Shown: positions 33,481 through 44,501 of the stretch, one piece after another | Layout: each line of letters begins with the position of its first letter | Position numbering within the stretch: position 1 is the stretch's first letter | From: Dugong dugon | Lineage: Eukaryota > Chordata > Mammalia > Sirenia > Dugongidae | Direction of reading: 5' to 3' | DNA length: 64,000 bases | Assembly: GCA_030035585.1 (NCBI GenBank) | Contig: CM057475.1 | Span: 1,683,501-1,747,500, forward strand | Translations under genes and position numbers: made by a program | The notes under the pieces: model-generated | Databases searched by the model: none | Seen by the model: the letters and a program-made list of their open reading frames with translations, nothing else | Told to the model about the DNA's origin: nothing

Positions 33481-33644
33481 CTGCTCTTTTGAATCCTTTG
33501 CCTAGAATTATCTGTTGTGGCTCAGATAGCCAGAAGTAGTGGTGGTGCAGGACCCTGGTGTGATGGTTGGAAAATTCGTAATACCAGGAAGACTGTGTGG
33601 AGAAGGAGCAACTAATTCGGAGTTTCAAGCTGCACTACTTGAAT

Positions 33645-33832
33645 TAATGCTGGCTATGGCACAGTGGTTAAGGCGATCAACTGCTCACGGAAAGGTTAGT
33701 GGTTTGAAACTACCAGCGGCTTTGCTGGAGAAAGATGTGGCAGTTGGCTTCCTTAGATTTACAGCCTTGGAAACCCTATGGTGCTGCTAAGAGTCAGAAT
33801 TGACTTGAAGGCAGTGGGTTTTTTTGGGTTTT
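33645..33832 (+). repeat. AfroSINE
   Basis: Head 'ctatggcacagtggttaagg', body 'cagccttggaaaccctatgg', tail 'agagtcagaattgacttgaa'. Confidence 0.88.
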
Positions 33833-33891
33833 TATGCATGCCCATGGCTGAGACTTCATGTCCTAGGGTTTAACTGCTCTCTATCCCTAGA

Positions 33892-34012
33892 AGGAGTCCT
33901 GGTGGCACAAGTGGTTAAAAGCTTAGCTGCGAAGCAAAAAAGGTGGGCAGTTCCAATCCATAGCCACTCTCTAGAGACCCTATGGGGCAGCCAGATTTTT
34001 ATTTTTCCCTGG
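33892..34012 (+). repeat. AfroSINE (3' truncated)
   Basis: Head 'agtcctggtggcacaagtgg' to 'agagaccctatggggcag'; the tail is replaced by a T-rich run. Confidence 0.85.
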
Positions 34013-34215
34013 AAAAGGAGTCCCTAGTGGACTTAAATAGTTAACACTTCCTTGCTGCTAACTGAAAGACTGGAGGTTCCAGTCACCCAGAGGCGCCTGG
34101 CGATCTACTTCCAAAAAATCAGCCATTAAAAACCTGTATCGGACACTTCTACTCGGACGCACATGGGGTTGCCATGAGTCGGAATCCACTCAATGCCAAC
34201 TAGTTTTCCCTGGGA
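34013..34215 (+). repeat. AfroSINE (long variant)
   Basis: Head 'aaggagtccctagtggac', body 'cctggcgatctacttccaaa', tail 'gccatgagtcggaatccact'. Directly abuts the previous SINE. Confidence 0.88.
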
Positions 34216-34445
34216 AACACGTCCAAATACGGATTCCCATTGCTTTATGGAGACTTCTTATCTCTTACGGTTTTTTCCTGCCTCCTGAAAGTTTCTCTGA
34301 GACAATATCAGGGCTCCATGCCAAATACAGTGAGATTATGAAGAGCAAGAGGAAAACAATGTTTGTCTGGAGAACCCGTGCTTGGCTGAATGAAAGATGA
34401 TAGTCCAAAGCTGTGTTTCACTGCTTGGGCGACACTATGTACCTG

Positions 34446-34617
34446 TCAGGAGTCAAAAACAAAAATACCAAACTCGTTGCCCTCTAGTCGATCGGACTCA
34501 CAGCGACCCTATAGGACAGAGTAGAACTTCCCCATAGAGTTTCCAAGGAGCCTTGTGGATTCCAGCTGCCTACATTTTGGTTAGCAAAAAAAACCCACTG
34601 TGCCACGAGGGATCCAA
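34446..34617 (-). repeat. AfroSINE
   Basis: Tail 'cgttgccctctagtcgatcg', body 'aggacagagtagaacttccc', head 'gtgccacgagggatcc'. Its head borders the tRNA-Ser downstream flank. Confidence 0.88.
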
Positions 34618-34653
34618 ATCTCACTTCCACGACACAGTGGGGAAAGGAAGGAA

Positions 34654-34735
34654 CGACGAGGATGGAATTCAAACCCACGCGTGCAACGCACAACGGATTA
34701 GCAGTCCATCGCTTTAACCACTGGGCAACCTCCTC
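34654..34735 (-). pseudogene. tRNA-Ser (GCT), lightly damaged
   Basis: 82 nt on the minus strand, matching tRNA-Ser-GCT over its full length: ATGGACTGCTAATCCGTTGT is the anticodon arm with GCT, GCACGCGTGGG leads into the T arm. Acceptor stem GAGGAGG/CCTCGTC has one mismatch (G3:G70). Promoter boxes are altered (TTGCCCAGTGG, GGTTTGAATTC instead of the usual C-rich forms), and no T4 follows closely. Likely a recent pseudogene. Confidence 0.8.
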
Positions 34736-35232
34736 AGGAATCGAGGGAAACAGAATCAAAGAGCAGGAAAGCTTATGTACTCAGTTTTGTCTGAAATAAT
34801 TTAGATATCAGCATATTTGGAGGTAGCCCAGCGGGGAGTCTCACTAGGGGGATTTGTGGTTTAGTTGGTTAAAAAAAGAAAACTGTCCACAGGACCCTTT
34901 CAACCCCCCACCCTTTATCTGTCTTTCTGTTTCTTTAATAATAGTACAGAATGGGACCTTAATCTGCATGCTTTTGTTTTAGGTGATTGAAGAGATTCTG
35001 TTAGCATCTGGTTCTTCTTTACTCCCTTTCCTTGTGATTTTCCTTCTGCTGTCGCAGTCAGCTTAAGGGATATAGAAACTCATAGCACAGAAATGGAAGA
35101 GTTTTCAAGGACGTCCATTGGGTTACGTTTTTGCTATCTATGTGTGCAGGAATTTAATGGAAAATATTAGGAGAAGTGGATTTAGATTCCTTCAAGATTG
35201 GGTTTAAATAGTGTTGTAGAAGAGAAAAACTG
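34736..35232. other. no recognised feature
   Basis: No gene or clear repeat; SINE-like scrap ('gtggtttagttggttaaaaa') near 34860. Confidence 0.4.
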
Positions 35233-35300
35233 TAGAAGTGTGGAGGATTGAATCCAGGGCCTCATACACGCAAAGCATGTGCTCACTGAACTACATACCC
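35233..35300 (-). pseudogene. tRNA-Ala (TGC)-like pseudogene
   Basis: Minus strand. CACATGCTTTGCGTGTATGA is the anticodon arm with TGC. Four bases of the D loop are missing (AGTTCAGTGAGC instead of the usual longer loop), and the T stem is mispaired (CCTGG ... CCTCC). Confidence 0.72.
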
Positions 35301-35682
35301 TTCGCTCCTGAAGTGCTACTTGGCTAACTTTTATCTAGAACTAAGTGTTATTTCCTGAGATTCATACTCTTTGAGTGTTGCAGTAGCGTGGCTCAGCATT
35401 AAAAGGCATCAGCAGCTGCTTTAGGCAGTAGGTGCTCAGGAACCAGTGGAGGATACTGATTCTTTATAGAGCTTGAAAGTGAAGGCAGAGGACTGGAAAC
35501 ATGTGTTGGATAAACAGCCACAAGAGGTTTCCATTGTGGCCTTTTTTTTTTTTTTTACAACTTTGAGTCATTAAAAGTCTCTGTCTTCTATTATAGGTGG
35601 CAAAGAATCAAGTCCCCATTTTCAGCTCTTTTGATTGCCTCTGTAGCTGTCTTAACCTGAGGCACAAAGCTAAAGAAATTAA

Positions 35683-37862
35683 TCTTTTGAAGAAGAAAAA
35701 AGTAAGAAGATTCACACTACCTGACCTCAGAACCTACTATACATCTACGGTAGTCAAAACATCCTGGTACTGGTACAATGGCAGAAACATCGACCAATGG
35801 AACAGAATTGAGAACCCATATGGAAATCCAACCACCTATGGTCACCTGATCTTTGACAAGGGCCCAAACGCCATCAAATGGGGAAAAGACAGTCTTTTTA
35901 ACAAATGGTCCTGGCAAAACTGGATGTCCATCTGTAAAAAAATGAAACAGGACCCATACCTGACACCATATACAAAAACTAATTCAAAATGGATCAAAGA
36001 CCTAAATATAAAGCCAAAACCTATAAAGTTCATAGCAGGAAAAATAGGATCAATGCTAGAGGCCCTAAAACACAGCATTAACAGGATACAAACCATAACC
36101 ATCAATATACAAAAGCCAGAAGATAAGCTAGATAACTGGGATCTTCTAAAAATTAAATACTTATTCTCATCAAAAGACTTCACCAAAAGAGTAAAAAGAG
36201 AACCTACAGACTGGGAAAAAAATTTTGGACAGTACAAGTCAGACAAACTTCTAATCTCCATAATCTACAAGAAAATCCAACACCCCTACAACAAAAAGAC
36301 AAATAATCCAATTTAAAAATGGGCAAAGGAAATGAAAAGACACTTCACCAAAGAAGATATTCAAGTGGCCAACACACACATAAGGAAATGCTCACTATCA
36401 CTAGCCATTAGAGAAATACAGATGAAAACCAGAATGAGATACCATCTTTCCCCAGCATTACTAGCACGAATCAAAAACACTGGAAATAACAAATGTTGGA
36501 GAGGCTGCAGGGAGATTGGAAATCTTATGCACTGCTGGTGGGAATGCAAAATGACACAACATTTTATAAAATGATACGGTGCTTCCTTAGAAAGCTGGAA
36601 ATAGAAATACCATATGATCCAGCAATCCCACTCCTAGGAATACGTCCTAGAGAAATAAGAGCCATCACACAAATAGACATATGCACACCCATGTTCATTG
36701 CCGCATTGTTCACAATAGCAAAAAGATGGAAACAACCTAGATGCCCATCAACAGATGAATGGATAAACATACTATGGTAGATACACACAATGGAGTATTA
36801 TGCAACAATAAAGAACAATGATGAATCTGTGAAGCATCTCATAACGTGGATGAAACTGGAGGACATTATGCTGAGTGAAATAAGTGAATCACAAAAGGAC
36901 AAATATTGTATGAGACCACCACTGTAAAAAATCATGAAAAAGTTTACAGACAAAAAGAAGCAATCTTTGTTACGAGGGATGGGAGTGGTGGCGGGGGGAA
37001 AAACTTAATAGACAATAGATAAGTAGTAACTTTGGTGAAGGGTAAGACAGTACACAATACTGGGGAAGCCAGCACAACTTGGACAAGGAAAGGACATGGA
37101 AGCTCCATAGACACATCCAAACTCCCTGAGGGACCGAATTGCTGGGCAGAGAGCTGTGGAGACCATGGTCTCAGGGAACATGTCGCTCATTTGGGATAAC
37201 ACAGTTTATAAAGAAAATGTTCTACTTTCTACCTTGGTGAATAGCATTTGGGGTCTTAAAATCTTGTGAGCAGCCATCTAAGATACTCCATTGGTCTCAC
37301 CCCTTCAGTAGCAAGGGAGAATGAAGAAAACAAGATATAAGGGAAAGATCAGTCCAAAGGACTAATGGACCACAGCTACCATGGCCTCCACCAGAAAGTC
37401 CAGTACAGTTAGATGGTGCCTGGCTACCACCACTGACTGCTCCTACAGAGATCACAATAGAGGGTTCTGGACAGAGCTGGAGAAAAATGTAGAACAAAAT
37501 TCTAACTCTCAAAAAAAAGAGTAGACTTACTGGCCTAACAGAGACTGGAGAAACCCTGAGAGTAGTGTCCCCAGACACCCTTTTAGCTCAGTAATGAAGT
37601 CACTTAAGCTGTTCACCGTTTAGCCAAAGATTAGAAACCCTCATAAAACAAAACAAGACTAATGGGGCACAACAGTCCAGGGACAAGGACTAGAAGGCAG
37701 GAGAGGACAGGAAAGCTGGTAATAGGGAACCCAGGGTTGAGAAGGGACAGTGTTGACATGTCGTAGGGTTGTTAACCATTGTCATAAAACAATATGTGTA
37801 CTGTTTAATGAGAAACTATTTGTTCTGTAAACCTTCTTCTAAATTACAATAAAAAACATAAA
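35683..37862 (+). mobile_element. 5'-truncated L1 (ORF2 end and 3' UTR)
   Basis: Begins within the C-terminal third of ORF2, runs through the stop at about 36780, then a full ~1.08-kb 3' UTR (landmarks 'gtatgagaccaccactgtaa', 'actttctaccttggtgaata', 'atgccatcttaagat'-type part near 37250, 'aaacaatatgtgtactgttt') and an A-rich end at 37840-37865. The right end abuts the tandem array. Confidence 0.92.
35690..36780 (+). pseudogene. L1 ORF2 protein C-terminal remnant
   Basis: Encodes the region C-terminal to the L1 reverse transcriptase, not the catalytic domains. RRFTLPDLRTYYTSTVVKTS, IKWGKDSLFNKWSWQNW, DPYLTPYTKTNSKWIKDLNI, then NNPI and a stop at 36315. The frame is resumed as [20 protein letters not shown] and [21 protein letters not shown] second shift near 36500 leads to [20 protein letters not shown] and [19 protein letters not shown]. 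Three frames are needed, so it is dead. The frame starts upstream at 35597 in non-L1 DNA. Confidence 0.9.
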
Positions 37863-37865
37863 ATA

Positions 37866-40800
37866 AAATATCTAACACCCTGATGGCTTCACGTACATGA
37901 ATGGGAGAAACTTTACATTCTTTTCCAATTAAGAGTATGTACAGGCAACACTGTTGTGCATGTAACTGAAAGCATTTTTCAATAACAAAAGCATTTTTCT
38001 CATGCAATCAACTTGAATGAGAGAAACTGTATTTTCTTTTCTTTTTCATGCAGCAAATTAGGAACATGCACATTCTTGTAATACAAGGTTTACTTAGCAC
38101 ACCATCATTGCTACTGCTACTGCATACGTGAGCTGTAGAAACTCTGTATTGTTTTCTGTTTCAGAGAATGGGAAAAGCATATTTACAGCCGGGTAACACA
38201 AACGGCATGTTGAAAACATCGAAAACCGTGGTGGCTTCACATACTTGAATGGCAGAAACTTTACACTGTTTTCCCAGTAAGAGCATGTACAGGCAACATT
38301 CTCGTGCATGTAACACAAAGTGTTTTTTAGGAACAGATTAAACCCTTCTGATGTAATCAGATTGAATGAGATAAACTGCATTTTCATTTCTCTTTCATGC
38401 AGTGAATTAGAAACGTAGCCGTTCTCGTATTGCAAGTTTTACTTAGTAAACCTTCATAGCTATTGCCGTCGTATATGTGAATGGGAGAAACTTGGCATTG
38501 TTTTCTGTTTCAAAGAATGTGAAAGGCACATTCAAGTCTGGATAACACAAAGTATGGATTGAAAACATCAGAAACCCTGGTAGCTTAACGTACTTGGGAG
38601 GAAGAAACTTGACTTTATTTTCTAGTAAGGGAATGTATAAGAAACGAGCTCCGGCATGTACACACAAGTTTTTTAAAAGCAGATAAAACCCTCTGATCCA
38701 ATCAACTAGAATGAGAGAAACTATTTTGCTTTCATTTACATGTAGTGAATCGGGAACACTCAAGTTCTTGTAACACAAGTTTTACTTAGCATACCTTCAT
38801 CGCTATTGCCATCCTATACTTGAACAGGAGAAACACTGCAATGTTTTCTGTTTCAGATAAATGGGAAAAGAACAGTCAAGTTGGCGTAACACTAAGCACA
38901 CATTGAAAACATCTAACACCCTGGTTTCTTCACGTATTTGAAAGGGAGAACTTTGCACTGTTTTCCCAGTTAGAAATTGTACAGGAAACATTTTTGTACA
39001 CCTAACACAAAATGTATTTTGATAGTAGATTATCCCTTCTGCCTTAATCAACTTGAATGACAGAAACTGTATTTTCATTTCTGTTTCGTGCACTGAATTG
39101 GGAAGATGCATGTTCTTGTAACGCAAGGTATACTTAGTAAATCTTTATAGCTATTGTGGTCGTATATGTGAATGGGAGAAACTCAGCATTGTTTCTTGTT
39201 TCAGAGAATGTGAAAGGCACATTCAAGTCCAGGTAACACAAACTGTATATTGAAAACATCAGAAACCCTGGTAGCTTAAAGAGAGAAACTTTACATAATT
39301 TTCCAGAAGGAGAATTTTTAAGAAAAAAATCACAGGCATGTATGCACATGTTTTTTAAAAGCAAATAAATCCCTCTGATCCAGTCAACTAGAAAGAGAGA
39401 AACTGTATTTTGTTTTTGCTTACATGCAGTTATTTGGGAACATGCACATTCTTTAACACAAGGTTTACTTAGCACACCTTTATCACTACTGCAGTCCTAC
39501 ACATGAACGGGAGAAACTCTGCATTTTTTTCTGTTTCAGAGAATGGGAAAGGCACATTCATGTCCAGGTAACACAAACGGCATATTGCAAACATCGAAAA
39601 TCCTGGTGGCTTCATGTACTTGAAAGGGGGAAACTTTGCCTTCTTTTCCCTGTAAGAGAATGTACAAGCAACATTTTTGTGCATGTAACACAAAGTGTTT
39701 TTTCAATAACTGATTAAACCCTTCTATTTTTTGTTTCTCTTTCATACAGTGAATTAGGAACATGCACCTTCTGGTAACACAAGGTGTACTTAGCACACCT
39801 TCATTGCTTTTGCTGTGGTATACGGGAATGGGAGAAAGTCTGTATTGTTTTCTGTTTCAGAGAATGGGAAAGACACACTCATGTTCAGGTAACACAAAGG
39901 GCAGATTGAAAACATTAACACACTGGTGGCTTCACTTACTTAAATGGGAGAAACTTTGCATTATTTTCCCAGTAAGAGACTGTACAGGCAACATTCTTGT
40001 GCATGGAACACAAAGTGTTTTTCAATAGTAGATTACACCCTTCTGATTTAATCAATTTTTATGAGAGAAACTTCTTTTCTTTTCTTTTTCTTGCAGTAAA
40101 TTAGGAACATGTATGTTCTTGTAACACAAGGTTTACTGAGCAAAACTTCATCTCTCTTGCTGTCGTATATGTGAGCAGGAGAAATGCTGCATTGTTTTCT
40201 GATTCAGAGAATGTGACTGGTAACACAAAGTACATACTGAAAACATCAGAAACCCTGGTAACTTATCATACTTGAAAAGGAGAAACTTTTCATGATTTTT
40301 CAGTAGGAGAATGTATAATAAAAGCACTCAGGCATGTATGCACATGTTTTATTAAAGCAGATAAATCCCTCTGATCCAGACAACTAGAATGAGAGAAACT
40401 ATTTTGTTTTCTTACATGCGGTGAATTAGGAACATTCACGTTCTTGTAGCACAAGGTTTACTTAGCATACCTTCATTGCTACTGCCTTTCTATATGAGAG
40501 TGGGAGAAACTCTGCACAGTTTTCTGTTTCAGAGAATGTGACAGGCACATTCATGTCCGGGTAACAAAAAGTGTATATTGAAAACAGCCCAATATCTGGT
40601 AGCTTAATGTACTTGATAGGGAGAAACTTCACATTATTTTTCAGTAGGAGAATGTATAAGAAATGAGCTCAGGCATGTACCCACATGTTTTTAAAAAACA
40701 GATAAAACCCTCAGATCCTGTCAACTAGAACGAAAGAAACTATATTTTGTTTTCGCTTACATGCAGTGAACAGGGAACATGCAAGTTCTTGTAACACAAG

Positions 40801-41395
40801 TTTTACTTAGCACACCTTCATTGCCATTGTCGTCCTATACTTGAATGAGAGAAACTCTGCATTGTTTTCTGTTTCGGAGAATGAGAAAGGCACATTCACA
40901 TCAGGGTAACACAAAATGCATACTGAAAACTAATATCCTGGTGGCTTCATGTACTTGAATGGGAGAAACTCTGCATTCTTTTCCCAGTAAAAGAATGTAC
41001 AGGAAACATTCTCGTGCATGTAACACAAAATGTTTTTCAATAACAGATTAAACCCTTCTGACTTAATCAATTTGAATGAAAGAAATTCAATTTTTGTTTG
41101 TCTTTCATGCAGTCAGTTAGGAGCATGCATGTTCTTGTTACACAAGATTTACTTAGCAAAACTTCACCGATATTGCCATCCTTAAAGTGAACGGGGAAAC
41201 TGCATTGCTATCTGTTTTGGAGAAGGAGAAAGGCACATTCACCTCCAGGTAACACAAATGGCATATTGAAAACATCTATAACTCTAGTGGCTTCATGTAC
41301 TTGAATGGGAGAAACTTTGCATTCTTTTCCCAGTAAGAGAATATACAGGCAACATTCTCATGTGTGCAACACAAAGTGTTTTTTAATTGCAGATG
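37866..41395 (-). repeat. tandem array: trimeric higher-order repeat of ~115-bp monomers
   Basis: About ten tandem units. The shared mark 'tacttag' (on the plus strand) starts at 38091, 38440, 38783, 39131, 39466, 39787, 40134 (tactgag), 40459, 40804 and 41150: spacings 349, 343, 348, 335, 321, 347, 325, 345, 346. Each unit holds three related ~115-bp monomers. A monomer contains an 'aatgggagaaact'-type box (for example 37905, 38021, 38136, 38253, 38370, 38485, spacings 115-117) and a 'gtaacacaa'-type box. The three monomer types are: 'tgattaaatc..aac' type, 'ctgtttcagagaatg' type and 'ttcccagtaagagaatgtac' type. Most minus-strand units stay open for 107-113 codons. The left edge is the L1 3' end, the right edge fades near 41395. 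Strand is given as that of the open frames. I do not recognise this repeat. Confidence 0.9.
38094..38435 (-). other. open frame in one array unit (113 codons)
   Basis: Example of the frame that recurs at 38443-38778, 38803-39126, 39134-39475 and, shorter, 39469-39693. Within it a ~38-residue pattern repeats three times, marked by CY, then F(L)PF-(K/T)Y: LCYMHENVACTCSYWENSVK with FLPFKYVKPPRFSMF, then LCYPAVNMLFPFSETENNTE. A TAA at the end of the unit recurs in neighbours. The frame has no start context, no domain I know, and its openness in neighbours follows from shared ancestry, so I do not call a gene. Confidence 0.4.
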
Positions 41396-41599
41396 TATTC
41401 CATTCTTCCAGTCTCTGCCTTTTTATTGGAGCATGTTCTCTGGTGTCTTTGGAAGAGATTGTAACTTGAAAAATGAGATGTGGAACTTTTGAATTCTAAT
41501 TAAAATGGGGTGGGAGAGGAAGGAGCTATTACAAAGAGGGAGAGGAAATGGTAAACAAAGGATGAAGGCTCTGCCTACCTAAGAGTTTCTTGCAAAAAG

Positions 41600-42720
41600 T
41601 AACGCAGGAAAAACACTAAATACTGGGGAAAACTAAGAAAGTTAACTCTTTCAAAATTCCAGTGTCCCAACAAAAAAATCACAAGACACACAAAATACAC
41701 AGAAATGACAGCCTATCCAAATGAACATGACAAAGGGATTGAAAGCACATCTAGGGATGACCAAATAATGAAAAAAAAAGGAAGAATATAATACAACAAC
41801 ATTAAACATAATTACAGAACTGAGGAAAAATATAAAGAACTAAAATAAATAAGGAAAACAATGCAAGAACAAAATGAGGATCTAAGAAAAAGAGATATTA
41901 CGACCGAAAGGGACAACTGAAAAGAGAAACACAATATAAAAAATTACCAACAGATTTAATCAGGCAGAGGAAAGAATCAGTGAATTTGAGGATAAGATAG
42001 TTAAAATGACAGAGGTTGAAGAGCAACAAGAATGGAGGCTCAAGAAGGCTGAATACAGTTTAATGGAATTATGAGACAATGACAAGAGACCTAATATATG
42101 CATCATGGGAATTCCAGAAGGAAATGAGAGAGAGAAAAGGACAGAAAGAATATTTTAAGAAATAATGACAGAAAATTCCCCAATCTAATGAAAGACACGA
42201 ATCTACAAATCCAAGGATCTCAAAGAACTTCAAGCAGGATAAACCCAGAGAGATCTACACCAAGATACATCATAGTCTCTCAAAAATTAAAGATAAATAA
42301 AGAATCCTGAAAGCAGTGAGACAGAAGCAAACATCACATACAGAGGATCTCCAATAAGATTAAGTGCCAATTTTTCTTCAGAAACATTGGAGGACAGAAG
42401 GCAATGGAATGATATAAAGCATTAGGGAAAAACAAAAAAACAAAAAAACCTGTCGGCCAAGAATATTATACCCAGTGAAACTATCCTTCCAGAATGAGGG
42501 TGAAATTAAAACCTTCCCAGACTACCAGAAGCTGAGAAAGTTCATATCTACCAGACTCACCCTAAAAAAAAAAAAAAAAAAAACTAAAAGAATTCTGTAA
42601 ATGGAAGGGAAAAGACACTAGAAAGCAATTAAAAGCTATACATAAAAAGAAAGATCCCTAGTAAAGGTTAATACTTGGACAAGTAGAAGGGCTAATAATA
42701 AGATATTCATACTTGATAAT
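41600..42720 (+). mobile_element. L1/HAL1 ORF1-type fossil
   Basis: Plus-strand remnant of an ORF1 region and 3' flank: 'gagagagaaaaggacagaaa', 'gaatctacaaatccaaggat', 'cattggaggacagaaggcaa', 'tattatacccagtgaaacta', 'cttccagaatgagggtgaaa'. These encode, in broken frames, the same C-terminal ORF1 domain seen at 30776 (QRR..ND..KAL.., NEGEIKTFPDYQKLRKF-like). Many stops; an A19 run at 42563-42582. No ORF2 follows, so it too may be HAL1. Confidence 0.75.
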
Positions 42721-42787
42721 TCTAAATGTTTCGTCCTTCATGTTTTTTAACAACAAAATAAAATTATGTTACAGGGCATATGAAATA

Positions 42788-42975
42788 TAAAGCCCTTGAC
42801 TATTAATGGAAAGATTGGTGGTTGAAACTCACCCAGTAGGATCTTGGAAGACAGGCCTGGAGATCTGTTTCTGAAAGGTCACAGCCTTGGAAACCCTATA
42901 GAGCTCAGTTCTACTGTGCACACATGGTGTGACCATGAGTTGGACTCAGTGACAACTGGCTTGGTTTTTATTTGG
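42788..42975 (+). repeat. AfroSINE (long variant)
   Basis: Head 'aagcccttgactattaatgg' (A box decayed), body 'ggcctggagatctgtttctg', tail 'accatgagttggactcagtg'. Confidence 0.82.
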
Positions 42976-43319
42976 ATGGGCCTCCTTACTTCCTTACCTC
43001 ACCCTAGTCACAGTCCTAGCCATTATCTGTGTGTTTGTGCTACCTTCAAAGAAGATGCATTACAAAAAGGAGGTAGTAAATGTTAATCTGGTTTTGAAGA
43101 TCAGAATTTATTTGGTGTGCTTGGTTCCTCCGTTCCACATCCTTTCTTGAGTCTATGAAGGAAAGTCCCTGTTGTTTCTTCCTTACCCAGAGTTTCCATT
43201 GAAGAGGCCTCTGGGGTGTCACCATGATGGCCAATGTCAGTAAATGTGCCAAGGCAGGGACTGGTGAGGAGCACAAGGGTAGAAGAAGAGTTAAGTCCTC
43301 AGACCCTTTTAGTATAACT
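42976..43319. other. no recognised feature
   Basis: Unassigned DNA; no frame of note. Confidence 0.4.
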
Positions 43320-43462
43320 CAGTGTTCTCAATCCCAGTTGCATTGAAAGCATTCTGGTGTACAGTCTCCTGATTCTAACTTAGTTGGTTTGGGGTGAGGT
43401 TCAGGTGCAGGTATTTATTTTTTAAAGGCCTCCGGGGAGACAGTGCTGAGAATCACTGGTCA
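43320..43462. repeat. MER5A-like hAT MITE
   Basis: 'cagtgttctcaatcccagtt' and 'gctgagaatcactg' at the ends, 'tctcctgattctaacttag' and 'ggtgaggttcaggtgcaggt' inside, as in MER5A. Confidence 0.7.
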
Positions 43463-43835
43463 GATTCTAAACAATGGATAAATCATGGTGTGTAGGTGTT
43501 GGGAAATGGAAGGAACTGGAATGGAGAATTGTGAGCAGGGAAGTAAGAAGTAATGAAATTAAAAAAAAAAAAAAACTGTGACTTTGAATCTCCAGTTTAA
43601 AATATTAGAAAGATTCAGGGTAGAAAAAAATGGAAACCAGGTAAGCAAACGAATTCAATTGTCTGCTTGGATCAGAAACAGAGTAGAAACATGAAGGTAA
43701 GCTTCCCAAATAGTTTAATTATATAAACATTTCCAGAATATACTTAGTAGAAACTCTTATATAAGACACAATTCCTTAGCTGGATATGGCTAGGATTTGC
43801 TTCAGCTTTACATGCAGGTAGTACCATCTTAGGTC

Positions 43836-44485
43836 TGGGTTTTCTAGAGGAGTAAAACCAATAAAACGTGTATATATATACATATAAAAAAACCAAAAAA
43901 ATCTGTTGCCGGTGGGTAGATTCTCACTCATAGTAACCCTATAGGACATAGTAGAATTGTCCTATTGTTTTTCGAAGGAGTGGCTGGTGAATTCAAGCTG
44001 TCAACCTTTTAGATAGCAGCCGAGCTGTTAACCTCTGGGCCACCAGGGCCCCATAAATATATAGAGAGATTTAATTCAAGGAAATGGTTCATGGAGTTAT
44101 GGAGGCTGGCAAGTCCCAAATCCATGGGTCAGATGGCAGGCTGCTGGCTCACGGTGGGAGCTGGCAAATCTCAAAATGTGCAGTTCTGGTGGCAGGCTGT
44201 TGGCTCATGTCTCAAGAACTGGAGGTCAGATGATGACAAGTCGGATGCAGGATCCAGAGGCAGAGTGATCTTTGCTGGAGGCAGGGCACACCCCCAAGGA
44301 AATTCCCCTTTCAACTGACTTCCTGTTAATAGAATATCTTATCATGCAGGTGATTACATTGTATCAGATCTTATCATGGAGGTGATTATATTATATTACA
44401 TTATGGAAGAGCAATCAGTTTGATGTATGCCAGACTACTGAGACTCATAGCCTAGCCAAATTGACACATAATATTAACCACCACA
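43836..44485 (+). repeat. ERVL-class LTR (MLT2-like) with SINE inside
   Basis: Starts TGGGTTTTCTAGAGGAGTAA, ends 'attaaccaccaca'. Inside are 'gagatttaattcaaggaaat', 'atggaggctggcaagtccca' and 'catagcctagccaaattgac', the typical order of this LTR class. An AfroSINE is inserted at 43886-44052. No matching 5-bp flanks seen. Confidence 0.75.
43886..44052 (-). repeat. AfroSINE inside an LTR
   Basis: Tail 'tgttgccggtgggtagattc', head 'gggccaccagggcccc'. Confidence 0.9.
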
Positions 44486-44501
44486 AACACCATAAGTGAG
44501 G

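Noticed and set aside
37866..41395. CRISPR-like or zinc-finger-like reading of the tandem array
   Set aside because: There are no identical short repeats with unique spacers, and the peptide pattern has no C-C-H-H spacing.
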